The notes under the pieces are model-generated. The model was not told where the DNA came from. It was given only the letters and a program-made list of their open reading frames with translations, and made no database searches. This document shows, one piece after another, positions 28,205 to 37,297 of a stretch of 64,000 nt of DNA. The stretch's first letter is position 1; every line of letters begins with the position of its first letter. This DNA is from Pseudomonas migulae NBRC 103157. Lineage in GTDB: Bacteria > Pseudomonadota > Gammaproteobacteria > Pseudomonadales > Pseudomonadaceae. The stretch is from NCBI RefSeq assembly GCF_002091715.1, contig NZ_BDAG01000006.1, positions 62,001 to 126,000 on the forward strand, read 5' to 3'. Made by a program: the position numbers and the translations under genes.

Positions 28205-30475
28205 TCAACGCGCAGTGATTTTCCAGGCCCGGTGGATCTTCCCGTTGCGGGCAAAATCCGGATCAATGGTCTGGGCCGTGATCTCCTCGACCGCGTAACG
28301 CTCGGTGAGATTCTCCTCAAGGGTGAACTTGCGGAAGTTGTTGGAGAAGTACAACACGCCCCCCGGCGCCAGTCGTGCCATGGCCAGGTCGATCAATTGC
28401 ACCTGGTCACGCTGCACGTCGAAGATCCCTTCCATGCGCTTGGAGTTGGAGAACGTAGGCGGGTCGATGAAGATCAGGTCGTACTCGTCACGGCAGGCAT
28501 CGAGCCAGGCCATCACGTCGCCCTGCTCCAGACGGTTCTTGTCGGAGAAGCCGTTCAGCGACAGGTTGCGACGCGCCCAGTCGAGGTAGGTTTTCGACAG
28601 ATCGACGCTGGTGGTGCTGCGCGCGCCACCCTTGGCGGCGTGGACGCTGGCGGTCGCGGTGTAGCAATACAGGTTGAGGAAGCGCTTGCCAGCCGCCTCT
28701 TTCTGGATGCGCATACGCATTGGCCGGTGGTCGAGGAAAAGCCCGGTGTCGAGGTAGTCGGTGAGGTTCACCAGCAGCTTCACGCCACCTTCGTTGACCT
28801 CGACGAACTTGCCCTGCGCCGCTTGGCGTTCGTACTGTTTGGTGCCGCTTTGACGCTCGCGGCGCTTGACCACCACGCGGCTCTTGTCGATGTTCAACGC
28901 CTGCGGAATAGCAGCCAGGGCATCGAACATGCGCGCCGAGGCTTTTTCCGGGTCGATGGATTTCGGCGCGGCGTATTCCTGGACGTGGACCCAATCCTGA
29001 TACAGATCGATAGCCATCGAATATTCCGGCATGTCGGCATCGTAAACGCGGTAGCAGTCGATGCCTTCCCGCTTGACCCACTTGCCCAGCGCCTTGAGAT
29101 TTTTTTGCAGGCGATTGGCAAACATTTGCCCGCCTTCGCTCAAGCGCGGCTGCTCGATCACCACCGGGGCCGGTTTGATCGGGTTGCCGTTCTTGTTGTA
29201 CTTCTCGTACTTGCCCGGCGCCACATCGTTGTCGGCGACTTCGACTTCAGCTTGCTCGCGCTCGACCTGACGCTGTTCCGGGGTGCGACGCTCGCCGGTG
29301 ACGAACTGGTCCGGGGTGACCTTGATCAGCAGCAGCTTGCACGGCAATGCGCCGTTCCAGAACGAATACTGTTTGTGGCTGCGGATGCCCATGCGCTTGC
29401 CGAGATCCGGGGCGCCGGTGAACACCGCCGCTTCCCAGTTCAGGCAAGCCTGACGCAGGCGTTCGCCAAGATTCTGGTAGAGGTAGAGCAAGCTCGCCTC
29501 GTCGCCCAGACGCTCGCCGTACGGCGGGTTGCAGATCACCAGGCCTTTCTGGTTCTGGTCCGGACGCGGTTCGAAGGTGCCGACTTCGCCCTGGTAGATC
29601 TTGATCCACTCGCTCAGGCCGGCACGTTCGACGTTGTTGCGGCCCGGCTGAATCAGGCGCGGGTCAGCTTCGTAACCACGAATCCACAGCGGTGGCTTGG
29701 CCAGGCCGGCCGCGGCGCGTTCGGTGGCTTCTTCGTGGAGCTTTTTCCACAGCGCCGGCACATGACCGAGCCAGGCGGTGAAACCCCACTGCTCACGACG
29801 CAGGTTCGGCGCCATGTCGGCGGCGATCATCGCGGCCTCGACCAGGAACGTACCGACACCGCACATCGGGTCAGCCAGTGCGCCGCCGTCGGCCGCAATG
29901 CGTGGCCAGCCGGAACGGATCAGGATGGCGGCCGCGAGGTTTTCCTTCAGCGGCGCCGCGCCCTGCTGCAAGCGATAGCCGCGCTGGTGCAGGCTGTGGC
30001 CGGAGAGGTCGAGGGAGAGGATGGCTTCGCCACGGTCCAGACGCAGGTGAATGCGCAGGTCCGGGTTGAGTTTGTCGATGGATGGACGGTCGCCCTGCGG
30101 GGTGCGCAGTTTGTCGACGATGGCATCTTTGACTTTCAAGGCGCCGAAGTGGGTGTTGTCGATGCCCGAGCCGTGACCGCTGAACTCGACGGCCAGGGTG
30201 CCGTCATTGAGCATGTGGTCTTGCCACTCGATATCGAGCACGCCGTGGTACAGGTCTTCGGCGTCCTTCATCGGGAAACGCTTGAGCACCAGCAGCACCC
30301 GGTTCGCGAGACGCGACCACAGGCACAGGCGGTAAGCGGTTTCCATGGTCGCCATGCCGCGCACGGCAGAGGTGTGCTCACGCGCTTCTTCAAGGCCAAG
30401 CCCGACGGCTTCCTCGATCAGCAGGCCTTCAAGGCCTTTGGGGCAAGTGAGGAAGAGTTCGAAACGATCGGACAT
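28205..30475 (-). CDS. rlmL: bifunctional 23S rRNA methyltransferase RlmKL
   Basis: 756 residues from ATG 30475 (MSDRFELFLTCPKGLE); a start 12 codons upstream is rejected because it precedes the family N terminus. THUMP domain near 45-155, first methyltransferase with DPMCGVGTFLVEAAMIA and NPPYGERLG (m2G2445), a charged linker, and a second methyltransferase with FLNLYCYTATASVHAAKGGA and IDPPTFSNSKRM (m7G2069). Length equals the fused gammaproteobacterial enzyme. Divergent from rmf, another ribosome-acting gene. Confidence 0.97.
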   Translation of the reverse strand: MSDRFELFLTCPKGLEGLLIEEAVGLGLEEAREHTSAVRGMATMETAYRLCLWSRLANRVLLVLKRFPMKDAEDLYHGVLDIEWQDHMLNDGTLAVEFSGHGSGIDNTHFGALKVKDAIVDKLRTPQGDRPSIDKLNPDLRIHLRLDRGEAILSLDLSGHSLHQRGYRLQQGAAPLKENLAAAILIRSGWPRIAADGGALADPMCGVGTFLVEAAMIAADMAPNLRREQWGFTAWLGHVPALWKKLHEEATERAAAGLAKPPLWIRGYEADPRLIQPGRNNVERAGLSEWIKIYQGEVGTFEPRPDQNQKGLVICNPPYGERLGDEASLLYLYQNLGERLRQACLNWEAAVFTGAPDLGKRMGIRSHKQYSFWNGALPCKLLLIKVTPDQFVTGERRTPEQRQVEREQAEVEVADNDVAPGKYEKYNKNGNPIKPAPVVIEQPRLSEGGQMFANRLQKNLKALGKWVKREGIDCYRVYDADMPEYSMAIDLYQDWVHVQEYAAPKSIDPEKASARMFDALAAIPQALNIDKSRVVVKRRERQSGTKQYERQAAQGKFVEVNEGGVKLLVNLTDYLDTGLFLDHRPMRMRIQKEAAGKRFLNLYCYTATASVHAAKGGARSTTSVDLSKTYLDWARRNLSLNGFSDKNRLEQGDVMAWLDACRDEYDLIFIDPPTFSNSKRMEGIFDVQRDQVQLIDLAMARLAPGGVLYFSNNFRKFTLEENLTERYAVEEITAQTIDPDFARNGKIHRAWKITAR

Positions 30476-31005
30476 GGTAGTTCCAGAGCCTTTGGCTAAG
30501 TGGACCGGCAACGCATTGCCGGCCCGGTTTTCAATCAGGCGCTTTTCTAAAAGAGCGCCCGCGTGGCACGAAGGTGTGCCGTCCCACCCGTGCTGCTCAG
30601 GTTAGAAGAGCTTAGATGCACGGGCAGATAAAAAAGTTGATGCAATAAAATGTCATAAGTCGACCCTTCGTCGAAAAATGCTCGACGCAACACGAGACAT
30701 TCTCACTAAAGGATTAACCCCATCATTCTGCGGGGGGCCGATCATACAGGGCTTTGGCCAATAAATACGGGTCAAACATCGTGTTACTTATGGCCATAGC
30801 ATCTTTATGGTTACGTTCTTATGACAAAACGATCATTCCCTCGATGTGACGCATTGGTTAGAACTCACTACAGGTTGGCGCCACAACGGACGTCAACACC
30901 TTGGCTCGCCACGCCGGCAGCGAGCCCCCCAACGGCAGACATTTCTGCCAGACCTCAATTGAGGTCAACGCGATAAATACAGTCAACAAGTGAGGGCAAC
31001 ACCCT
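30476..31005. promoter_or_regulatory. 530-base control region between rlmL and rmf
   Basis: No gene found. The right half carries three dyads just before rmf: GGCTCG-N12-CGAGCC (30903-30926), GGCAGA-CATT-TCTGCC (30934-30949) and the perfect 16-base palindrome GACCTCAATTGAGGTC (30951-30966). These lie within about 100 bases of the rmf start and could form a structured leader or regulator sites. The left half is AT-rich. Confidence 0.55.
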
Positions 31006-31221
31006 ATGAGAAGACTTAAGCGTGATCCGTTGGAAAGAGCATTTTTGCGCGGATATCAATATGGCGTTGGTGGTAAATCCCGTGAGCTTTGCCCATTTAC
31101 TCTACCGTCGGTGCGCCAAGCCTGGATTAACGGCTGGCGAGAAGGACGCGGCGACAACTGGGACGGTATGACCGGCACTGCGGGAATCCACAGACTCAAC
31201 GAACTTCACGCCGTCGGCTAA
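31006..31221 (+). CDS. rmf: ribosome modulation factor
   Basis: 71 residues, very basic. RLKRDPLERAFLRGYQYGVGGKSRELCPF and AWINGWREGRGDNWDG are the conserved core of Rmf. Binds 70S ribosomes and promotes 100S dimers in stationary phase. ATG at 31006 has GAGGG nine bases upstream. Monocistronic with its own terminator. Confidence 0.97.
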   Translation: MRRLKRDPLERAFLRGYQYGVGGKSRELCPFTLPSVRQAWINGWREGRGDNWDGMTGTAGIHRLNELHAVG

Positions 31222-31305
31222 CACAGGGCACACACTCCGACACGACAACCTGATTACGTAACGACTTACCACGCACGCCCCATCCGGGCGGCGGGCTCCG
31301 GCCCA

Positions 31306-31331
31306 GGGGCTCCTTCGAGGAGCCCTTTTTT
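31306..31331 (+). terminator. rmf terminator
   Basis: GGGCTCCT-TCG-AGGAGCCC followed by six T, 85 bases after the rmf stop. Confidence 0.93.
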
Positions 31332-31362
31332 ATGCCAGCTCCAAAATTCAGTGATGAACCCC

Positions 31363-31484
31363 TGTGGCGAGGGGGATTGCCCCCGTTCGGCGGCGAAGCC
31401 GTCGCAAGACCTATGCACTAGGTATTACTGAAGAAATGCATGGGGCCGCTTCGCGACCCAACGGGGGCAAGCCCCCTCGCCACA
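31363..31484. repeat. REPIN of a second family
   Basis: TGTGGCGAGGGGGATTGCCCCCGTT and its inverse AACGGGGGCAAGCCCCCTCGCCACA flank about 70 bases. The core differs from all other REPs in this window (GAGGGGGATT type), so two REP families coexist. Confidence 0.88.
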
Positions 31485-31508
31485 AAGGCTCGATCCCATA
31501 ATAGGGGG

Positions 31509-32528
31509 TTAGCGCAAGGCCGCGATGGCGTCGACGGATTCACGAATCAACGCCGGGCCTTTGTAGATGAAGCCGGAATAGATCTGCACCAGGCTCGCAC
31601 CGGCGGCGATTTTCTCGGCTGCGTGCCGGCCTTCGGTGATGCCGCCCACGGCGATGATCGGCAAGCGACCGGCCAACTCCGACGCCAGCACCTTCACAGT
31701 GTGGGTGCTCTTGTCGCGAACCGGTGCGCCAGACAAACCGCCCGCCTCGTCACCGTGCTCCATGCCTTCAACACCGACGCGGCTCAGGGTGGTGTTGGTG
31801 GCGATCACCGCATCCATCCCGGTTTCGATCAGCGCTTGAGCGACTTGCGCGGTTTCTTCGTCAGTCATGTCTGGTGCGATCTTGATTGCCAGTGGCACGT
31901 GCTTGCCGTGGCGCAAAGCCAGCTCCGCGCGACGGGTCGCCAGATCGGCCAGCAACTGCTTGAGCGAATCACCGAATTGCAGGCTGCGCAGGCCTGGCGT
32001 GTTTGGAGAGCTGACGTTGACCGTCACGTAGCTGGCGTGGGCATAGACCTTGTCCAGGCAGATCAGGTAGTCATCGACCGCACGCTCGACCGGCGTATCG
32101 AAGTTCTTGCCGATGTTGATGCCCAACACGCCCTTGTACTTGGCCGCTGCGACACGGGCCAGCAGGTGATCGACGCCAAGGTTGTTGAAGCCCATGCGAT
32201 TGATGATCGCCTCGGCTTCCGGCAGGCGAAAAATCCGTGGTTTGGGATTGCCCGGCTGCGGACGCGGGGTGATGGTGCCGATTTCGACAAAACCGAAACC
32301 CATCTGGGCAAAACCGTCGATGGCCGCCCCGTTCTTGTCCAGACCCGCCGCCAGACCTACCGGGTTCGGAAAATCGAGGCCCATGACGCTCACCGGCATT
32401 TTTGCCGGAGCCTTGCACAGCAAGCCGTTGAGGCCCAAACGCCCGCCCGCGCCGATCAGGTCCAGGGACAGATCGTGGGAGGTTTCCGGGGAAAGTTTGA
32501 ACAACAGCTGACGGGCCAAGGTGTACAT
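31509..32528 (-). CDS. pyrD: quinone-dependent dihydroorotate dehydrogenase
   Basis: 339 residues from ATG 32528 ([18 protein letters not shown]). N-terminal amphipathic helices for membrane association mark class 2. FMN and substrate motifs: [44 protein letters not shown] with the catalytic Ser, [18 protein letters not shown], and GVGGI-like [12 protein letters not shown]. Pyrimidine synthesis, dihydroorotate to orotate. Left neighbour of the secretion island. Confidence 0.98.
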   Translation of the reverse strand: MYTLARQLLFKLSPETSHDLSLDLIGAGGRLGLNGLLCKAPAKMPVSVMGLDFPNPVGLAAGLDKNGAAIDGFAQMGFGFVEIGTITPRPQPGNPKPRIFRLPEAEAIINRMGFNNLGVDHLLARVAAAKYKGVLGINIGKNFDTPVERAVDDYLICLDKVYAHASYVTVNVSSPNTPGLRSLQFGDSLKQLLADLATRRAELALRHGKHVPLAIKIAPDMTDEETAQVAQALIETGMDAVIATNTTLSRVGVEGMEHGDEAGGLSGAPVRDKSTHTVKVLASELAGRLPIIAVGGITEGRHAAEKIAAGASLVQIYSGFIYKGPALIRESVDAIAALR

Positions 32529-32582
32529 GGGCGGGTTTGACTCTGGGCAATGAAAAGTGGCGCGATTATAGCTGGGTGGAGG

Positions 32583-32618
32583 GTCAGCGGCGAGAACCAA
32601 GGGTTTTAATCCCTTGGT
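32583..32618 (+). promoter_or_regulatory. candidate regulatory dyad before the left effector gene
   Basis: GTCAGCGGCG (32583-32592), also present upstream of sicA on that gene's strand, is followed by ACCAAGGG-N7-CCCTTGGT (32596-32618), a perfect 8-bp inverted repeat. It lies between pyrD and the divergent candidate effector. Function inferred only from position. Confidence 0.4.
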
Positions 32619-32721
32619 CGGTGATGATGCCTGACGGAGCGTTTTTTGATAGTTGCCGCTGCTGGGCGGATGAATGATCGATTCGACTGCACTATCGCAG
32701 AGCCTCATGGAAGAAAATGAA

Positions 32722-34233
32722 ATGCAGGTTTCCTCATCACCGACATCCGGCCTCCGAGTCCATGGAAATACCGCCAGTTCGGCTCCTGCCCGTCCAGATC
32801 ACACAACCGTGGAAATGGGAGGTTGCGCATCTATCGCAGTGGAGCTCACTCAATGCGGACACGACGAACACGCCTCTGAGCTTCATCCAGATGACACGAG
32901 AATGATGTTTGAGGGTGTAGATCAGGAACTGAAAGCTGTCGTTACTACAGAGACCCGTGGCAATGCAACTGCAGACGAGATTGCACTGACCGTCAAGCAC
33001 CTGATTCAAGGCGATTTCGACGCTGCAAGAGCCGCTGCAACGCCTGGCTCTCCGGCGGAATACGTTGTGCTGAACATGCCAACGGAATTACCTGAAAACA
33101 CAGATTCTTCACCCTCCGCAACAATGCAACGCGCCCAGACAGTCATTGACTCACTCGGCGAACTCCTGGCCAAGTTAGGACGCAACGAATTCGAAGGTGA
33201 TCTCGGACGATGGGCCAGTAACCTGACGATTTCCGGCGTACGCACAGGCCTGGTCATCGGCACTCTTACAGCCGTCAGGCAACTGATTGGCTTCGCTCTG
33301 GAAAAATCCCTGTTTACCAATGCCGCCGCGCCACTGACGCGCAATGTGCTGAGCGCAATCGCCCTGTCAATCGGCCCCGCGCTGAACATCCTTGGTGCAA
33401 TAAGAGATGAGTGCAACGGTACCGCGAATCAGCAAACGCGCCTGGCCCGTGTCGCCACACTTACCTTGTCGATGGCTGCCTTGGCATTGACGGCGTCAGC
33501 GCCGGCGGCGGCGATGCCAGCATTAGCGGCCTACGGTACGCAAATGGCGTTCTACAGCTTCGCCAATGATCTGGTTAACCTGTTCTTGCCGATAACTGAC
33601 AACTCGAAAGCCAACCTTGGCGGCACTGCCGCCAGCGGAGTGCTGAACGGTGCTCTCCAGTTTCTGGCCTTTACAGGCATGAACTACACCGCGCCCCATT
33701 CCGGTCCGGGCTATGTCATGTCTCAGGGTAAAGAGCCTCCACCGAGCGAGCCTCAGACGTTCGCCGCTCAGCTATCAGTGTGGTTGGCACAAAATACCGA
33801 CACGGCCTCCGATCCAAATCCAGCGGTCCAGAGTCGGGCCAACGAGATTGTCGAATCCCTCGCTCTGGTGGTTGGACATGATTTTCTACGTGGCGCCTAC
33901 AACGCCGGAGCCGATGTTGCCAGCCAAGTGATTGGCGGTGAACTGATGCACACCCTTCAAGGTGAAAATACGGGCAAAGGACTTCGAATCAACCTGTCTG
34001 CACGGGTACCTACAGCCGAACAAGTCGCCAACCAATTCTTGTCCACCAATGCCATTCGGACCTCGGTGAGCGAAACAATCATCGCCGTTGTCATCTCCGC
34101 TACCCGGTACTTCTCGACCCTGCCGATTTCCAACGCCGAAGTAGACCATATCGTCAACACGCTGGTTGCCGCAGTGGTTTTCGCGGGACGTTTTGGCGGT
34201 GTGTACGTCAACGAGCGAACGACGCCTGCATGA
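32722..34233 (+). CDS. unrecognised protein at edge of T3SS island, candidate effector
   Basis: 503 residues from ATG 32722, which has GGAAGA eight bases upstream; in-frame starts at 32674 and 32707 lack one. The N terminus is rich in Ser/Thr/Pro/Ala and low in acidic residues ([20 protein letters not shown]), as in many type III substrates. Middle region (about 185-310) has three hydrophobic helices ([39 protein letters not shown]) that could insert into membranes. No known domain recognised. It is the only gene of the island on this strand and lies beside orgC. Secretion is inferred, not shown. Confidence 0.55.
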   Translation: MQVSSSPTSGLRVHGNTASSAPARPDHTTVEMGGCASIAVELTQCGHDEHASELHPDDTRMMFEGVDQELKAVVTTETRGNATADEIALTVKHLIQGDFDAARAAATPGSPAEYVVLNMPTELPENTDSSPSATMQRAQTVIDSLGELLAKLGRNEFEGDLGRWASNLTISGVRTGLVIGTLTAVRQLIGFALEKSLFTNAAAPLTRNVLSAIALSIGPALNILGAIRDECNGTANQQTRLARVATLTLSMAALALTASAPAAAMPALAAYGTQMAFYSFANDLVNLFLPITDNSKANLGGTAASGVLNGALQFLAFTGMNYTAPHSGPGYVMSQGKEPPPSEPQTFAAQLSVWLAQNTDTASDPNPAVQSRANEIVESLALVVGHDFLRGAYNAGADVASQVIGGELMHTLQGENTGKGLRINLSARVPTAEQVANQFLSTNAIRTSVSETIIAVVISATRYFSTLPISNAEVDHIVNTLVAAVVFAGRFGGVYVNERTTPA

Positions 34234-34249
34234 GTTCACTCGGCCTGGT

Positions 34250-34275
34250 ACGCCAAGCTGTTTGTAGCTTGGCGT
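34250..34275. terminator. hairpin between convergent effector and orgC
   Basis: ACGCCAAGCT-GTTTGT-AGCTTGGCGT is a perfect 10-bp stem, 16 bases after the effector stop. There is no T run, so termination strength is uncertain. Confidence 0.55.
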
Positions 34276-34284
34276 TCCCCGGCA

Positions 34285-34722
34285 TCACCACTCACTCTTC
34301 TCCCAACTATCGTCACCCATCGGCTGAAACACATCGCGCATAAAACTTGAGATGTATAACTCGATGCTGAAAGCCCGGGCACTGGCGCCCATGACTTCTT
34401 TATAGATCAACGTTTTTTCCAGATTCTCGTCTTTCAAGCGGAGCCCCACCTTATGGGTGATGGCGAGAATTGCCTTGAGGTTTGGGTACACGGGGGTGCC
34501 GTCGGGTTTCAATTGTGACTTGAGGAAAAGAAAAATAGCCTTCTCGCCCAGCCCCTCCATCGCCAACAGCTGTTGATACAGCGCATCGAATTCGGGGTCC
34601 GGGCGCTTGCTGCCGTTGACATCCGCCGCATTGCCGGACGCCTGCAACACGCGTGACTCAAGGGTCTCGACCGCAGACCTCTGATCAAACCGGTTAACGC
34701 TCATCATCGGTTCAATCTTCAT
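34285..34722 (-). CDS. orgC: OrgC-like T3SS protein
   Basis: 145 residues. ATG 34722 overlaps the sctL stop as ATGA, which fixes the start. I do not see strong motifs; assignment rests on being the last gene after orgA-orgB, as in Salmonella prgHIJK-orgABC, on similar size, and on a soluble helical sequence. OrgC in Salmonella is reported to assist needle polymerisation and to be secreted. Alternative: an unrelated small effector or chaperone. Confidence 0.55.
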   Translation of the reverse strand: MKIEPMMSVNRFDQRSAVETLESRVLQASGNAADVNGSKRPDPEFDALYQQLLAMEGLGEKAIFLFLKSQLKPDGTPVYPNLKAILAITHKVGLRLKDENLEKTLIYKEVMGASARAFSIELYISSFMRDVFQPMGDDSWEKSEW

Positions 34723-35414
34723 GCTGCACCTCCATTTGCCGGAACAGGGGCCACGCCGAAACCCGAACACAGCTCACCCAATAGTTTCTTCGAGGCCTGG
34801 TCCAGGTATCGAACCGACTCGGGCAGACTCCCCAGCCGGGCCAATAACTGTGGCTCCAATCGTTGGCAGACCGATTCGATATCAAATTCGAGCAATTGGT
34901 CGGCCAGACGAAATACGTAGCGCTCCTCGGGTTGATAGTCGAGCACCAGCGCGCCGGGCCAGAGCCGCTGCAATCGTTGCCTTAGCGCTTGCCCATGAGC
35001 TCTGCAACGCGAAGGCAGCACCACCTGCAACAGCGCCTCGGTGTCGGGCTGCTCCGCGAGCCAACGTTCGAGCATTTCATCCAGCCATTCAACGCGAGCC
35101 AGCAGTTCGCGCAGCAACTGGCCTGCGGCTTGCGCCAGATCCTTGCGCAACTGTCGCCCGAGTGCCTGAGACTCGAACAAGCCGTTCGCCAGGTTTTCGG
35201 CAGCACGCAAGATGCCGCTTGCATAACCTTCTTGAAATGCCTGAGCACGAATGGCCTCGGCTTCAGATTGCGCCTGCTCGACACATTCACGGGCCCGGCG
35301 TTGCGCCTGTTGTTGTAATGAACGCCGCTGGCGTGCCGCGATGAGGTCTGCGCGAGCCACGTGCGCATCACTCGATGCCGGCACGTCAGTCAGGGTTCGG
35401 ATGGAGTCGAGCAT
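34719..35414 (-). CDS. sctL: T3SS stator protein SctL (OrgB-like)
   Basis: 231 residues from ATG 35414 (MLDSIRTLTDVPAS), overlapping sctK by 29 bases. FliH/YscL-type layout: Ala/Gln/Arg-rich helical arm (ARQRRSLQQQAQRRARECVEQAQSEAEAIRAQ region) followed by a globular ATPase-binding C domain. Links the SctN ATPase to the SctQ cytoplasmic platform. An in-frame start 54 codons upstream would run through sctK and is rejected. Confidence 0.82.
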   Translation of the reverse strand: MLDSIRTLTDVPASSDAHVARADLIAARQRRSLQQQAQRRARECVEQAQSEAEAIRAQAFQEGYASGILRAAENLANGLFESQALGRQLRKDLAQAAGQLLRELLARVEWLDEMLERWLAEQPDTEALLQVVLPSRCRAHGQALRQRLQRLWPGALVLDYQPEERYVFRLADQLLEFDIESVCQRLEPQLLARLGSLPESVRYLDQASKKLLGELCSGFGVAPVPANGGAA

Positions 35415-35955
35415 GCTGCACCGCCAAAATGAAAAGAGCCGTATCAGGTTCTGCCACCGGCCACTGAGCGTGCAGGCCGATAACATGGGGAGAAAATTGC
35501 AAAGACAGCCGTTCAAACAGCGGCAGTGGCAGGCGCCCGGAAAAGCTCGACAGTAAATTGAAACCGGCGGCTTCAACCTGTTGCAGCGGCACCGATGACG
35601 GCCCGAGTGGCATGCTGGTGCGAGGCCCCGGTCTGCAGCTGGCGAATTGACGTAACGGCATCGGCAACTGCAGTAATGCGCCGCCTCGCGCCAGCTGTGG
35701 AAACAGTCGCCACGCGCCCATCAGGCTCGCGATGTAAGGCAACTGCTGCCATTGCCGGATCCACTGTTGTGCGACGGCAGTCATGGCCGTCGGGGGCCAT
35801 GGCCCTTGTTGGTCAAGCCCTTCCAGAAGCATTTGATTGAGTACGCGCCGCGCATCGGGACTGTCAAACCCCGTCGGAATGCTCAACCGCTGAGGGTGCA
35901 CGTAGTCCAGCGGCTCCGCGAGAATCCACCGCAGGCGTTCAGCGCACGATGTCAC
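35386..35955 (-). CDS. sctK: T3SS sorting-platform protein SctK (OrgA-like)
   Basis: 189 residues (MTSCAERLRWILAEPLDYVHPQRL), similar in size and start to OrgA/MxiK; the YVHPxRL pattern near residue 18 is typical. Connects SctQ pods to the SctD ring. It overlaps sctJ by 17 and sctL by 29 bases, giving a tightly packed translational unit. Confidence 0.82.
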   Translation of the reverse strand: MTSCAERLRWILAEPLDYVHPQRLSIPTGFDSPDARRVLNQMLLEGLDQQGPWPPTAMTAVAQQWIRQWQQLPYIASLMGAWRLFPQLARGGALLQLPMPLRQFASCRPGPRTSMPLGPSSVPLQQVEAAGFNLLSSFSGRLPLPLFERLSLQFSPHVIGLHAQWPVAEPDTALFILAVQHARLHPNPD

Positions 35956-36661
35956 GCGGCGCCCCTTTCAACAGTCGATAACCCAACACTGCGCAACCCG
36001 CCAACAGCACGGCCGCCATCGACGCCAGAAGCCACACCGAGCGCGAATCACTTTGCGTTACCGACACCGACGGCGCGACGTGTTGCGTGAGCGAGCGCTG
36101 CGACAGCACCACCGAGATATTGTCGTACTCGACGGCGGCGAAACTGTTTTTGAGAAAGCGCTTGATATCGGTGATCAGCAGCTGCGGCTCAATGTCTCGC
36201 TCATGAACAGCCACGGCCGCCAGGTGAATGGGCGCGGCTTTGCGGCCGCCTTCACCGGCATCCAGGTCATAACTGACATGCACCCGCGCCGACACTACAC
36301 CTTCGAGCAGACGCAGGGACTGTTCGATTCGCTGTTCCAGCGCCGAGTAGAGTCGAGCCTTTTCCGCCCTGGGGGATGCGACCAGCGAATCACTGGGAAA
36401 CATCTCCGCCACTTCCAGTCGTGGCCTGGACGGCAACGAGTAAAGGTTGAGCAAATCGACAGCGGCGGAGAAATCGACCGGGTTGATTTTCACCGCGTAC
36501 CCGGTTTTACCGGCGTCGACTTTCGTCGCCGCGATGTTGTTGCGCTGCAATACCGAAAGCACTTCGTTGGCCTGCTGCTGGTCCAGCCCCTCCAGCAGGC
36601 TCGGCTGGCGACAACCGAACAACGCCAGACACAGAAACATCAGCAACGCACCCGACTTCAT
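35939..36661 (-). CDS. sctJ: T3SS inner-ring lipoprotein SctJ (PrgK-like)
   Basis: 240 residues. Lipoprotein signal with lipobox LFGC (MKSGALLMFLCLALFGCRQ), ring-building domains (LLEGLDQQQANEVLSVLQRNNIAA; ARVHVSYDL), and a C-terminal membrane helix (SVWLLASMAAVLLAGCAVLGYRLL). EscJ/PrgK/FliF family; forms the periplasmic inner ring with SctD. ATGA overlap with sctI. Confidence 0.95.
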   Translation of the reverse strand: MKSGALLMFLCLALFGCRQPSLLEGLDQQQANEVLSVLQRNNIAATKVDAGKTGYAVKINPVDFSAAVDLLNLYSLPSRPRLEVAEMFPSDSLVASPRAEKARLYSALEQRIEQSLRLLEGVVSARVHVSYDLDAGEGGRKAAPIHLAAVAVHERDIEPQLLITDIKRFLKNSFAAVEYDNISVVLSQRSLTQHVAPSVSVTQSDSRSVWLLASMAAVLLAGCAVLGYRLLKGAPRDIVR

Positions 36662-36966
36662 GATGCGCGCAACAACGTTTCGGCAGTGCTCACAGCCTTA
36701 CGGACCAACACGTTGAGCAAATTGATGTCGACGTTGTATTGGCCCATCTGCTCCTGCAGTTGCGCCAGTACTTCGGGGCTGGTGATATCCGGGCGCTGCA
36801 TCAGTTGATTGATCGCAGAAACGTCCTGGCCGCTGGTGACCGCTCCACCTGCGAATGCTTCGATCAATCGGCTCTCAAGGGAAACGATCGGGCCTTCCTG
36901 CGGGCTGCGCAGTTCAGTGACGGTCGTGGGTTCAATGAACGAACGGGAGATGCTTTGAATAGACAT
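36658..36966 (-). CDS. sctI: T3SS inner rod protein SctI (PrgJ-like)
   Basis: 102 residues from ATG 36966 (MSIQSISRSFIEP); a GTG three codons earlier is less likely. The C terminus (QYNVDINLLNVLVRKAVSTAETLLRA) matches the conserved rod/needle helix. Size equals PrgJ. Lies between the needle gene and sctJ, as in Salmonella. Confidence 0.88.
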   Translation of the reverse strand: MSIQSISRSFIEPTTVTELRSPQEGPIVSLESRLIEAFAGGAVTSGQDVSAINQLMQRPDITSPEVLAQLQEQMGQYNVDINLLNVLVRKAVSTAETLLRAS

Positions 36967-37026
36967 GCAATGCACTCAAGAAAAAGGCCATCGCCCGACA
37001 GCAATGGCCAGTCAAAAGGAATGAAA

Positions 37027-37287
37027 TCAGCGAGCAGCCTGGATGATCGCCATGTCGATGTCCTTGAAGCCCTTGATCGTGTTGGTCTGGGCGTTACGGA
37101 ATACGGTGTAGGAGGAGAATGCAGTCTGGTAGGCCGCTAGCTTCCCGGGGTCCGAAGCATCATCCTTGAGATCCTCCAGAGCCTTATCCAAAGCAGTTTT
37201 GAGATCTTTAGCCCCTTTTTCGAACGCTTCGGCCTGACGTCCGAGAAAATCATCGGGAAAGTCGATTGGGAAATCGATACCAGCCAT
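37027..37287 (-). CDS. sctF: T3SS needle subunit SctF (PrgI-like)
   Basis: 86 residues. Helix-turn-helix needle monomer: LKTALDKALEDLKDDASDPGKLAAYQTAFSSYT pattern, with the SDP turn, and an amphipathic C terminus (TNTIKGFKDIDMAIIQ) that packs in the filament. Acidic, Cys-free. Follows sctD after ten bases. Confidence 0.93.
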   Translation of the reverse strand: MAGIDFPIDFPDDFLGRQAEAFEKGAKDLKTALDKALEDLKDDASDPGKLAAYQTAFSSYTVFRNAQTNTIKGFKDIDMAIIQAAR

Positions 37288-37297
37288 GTGTCACCTA

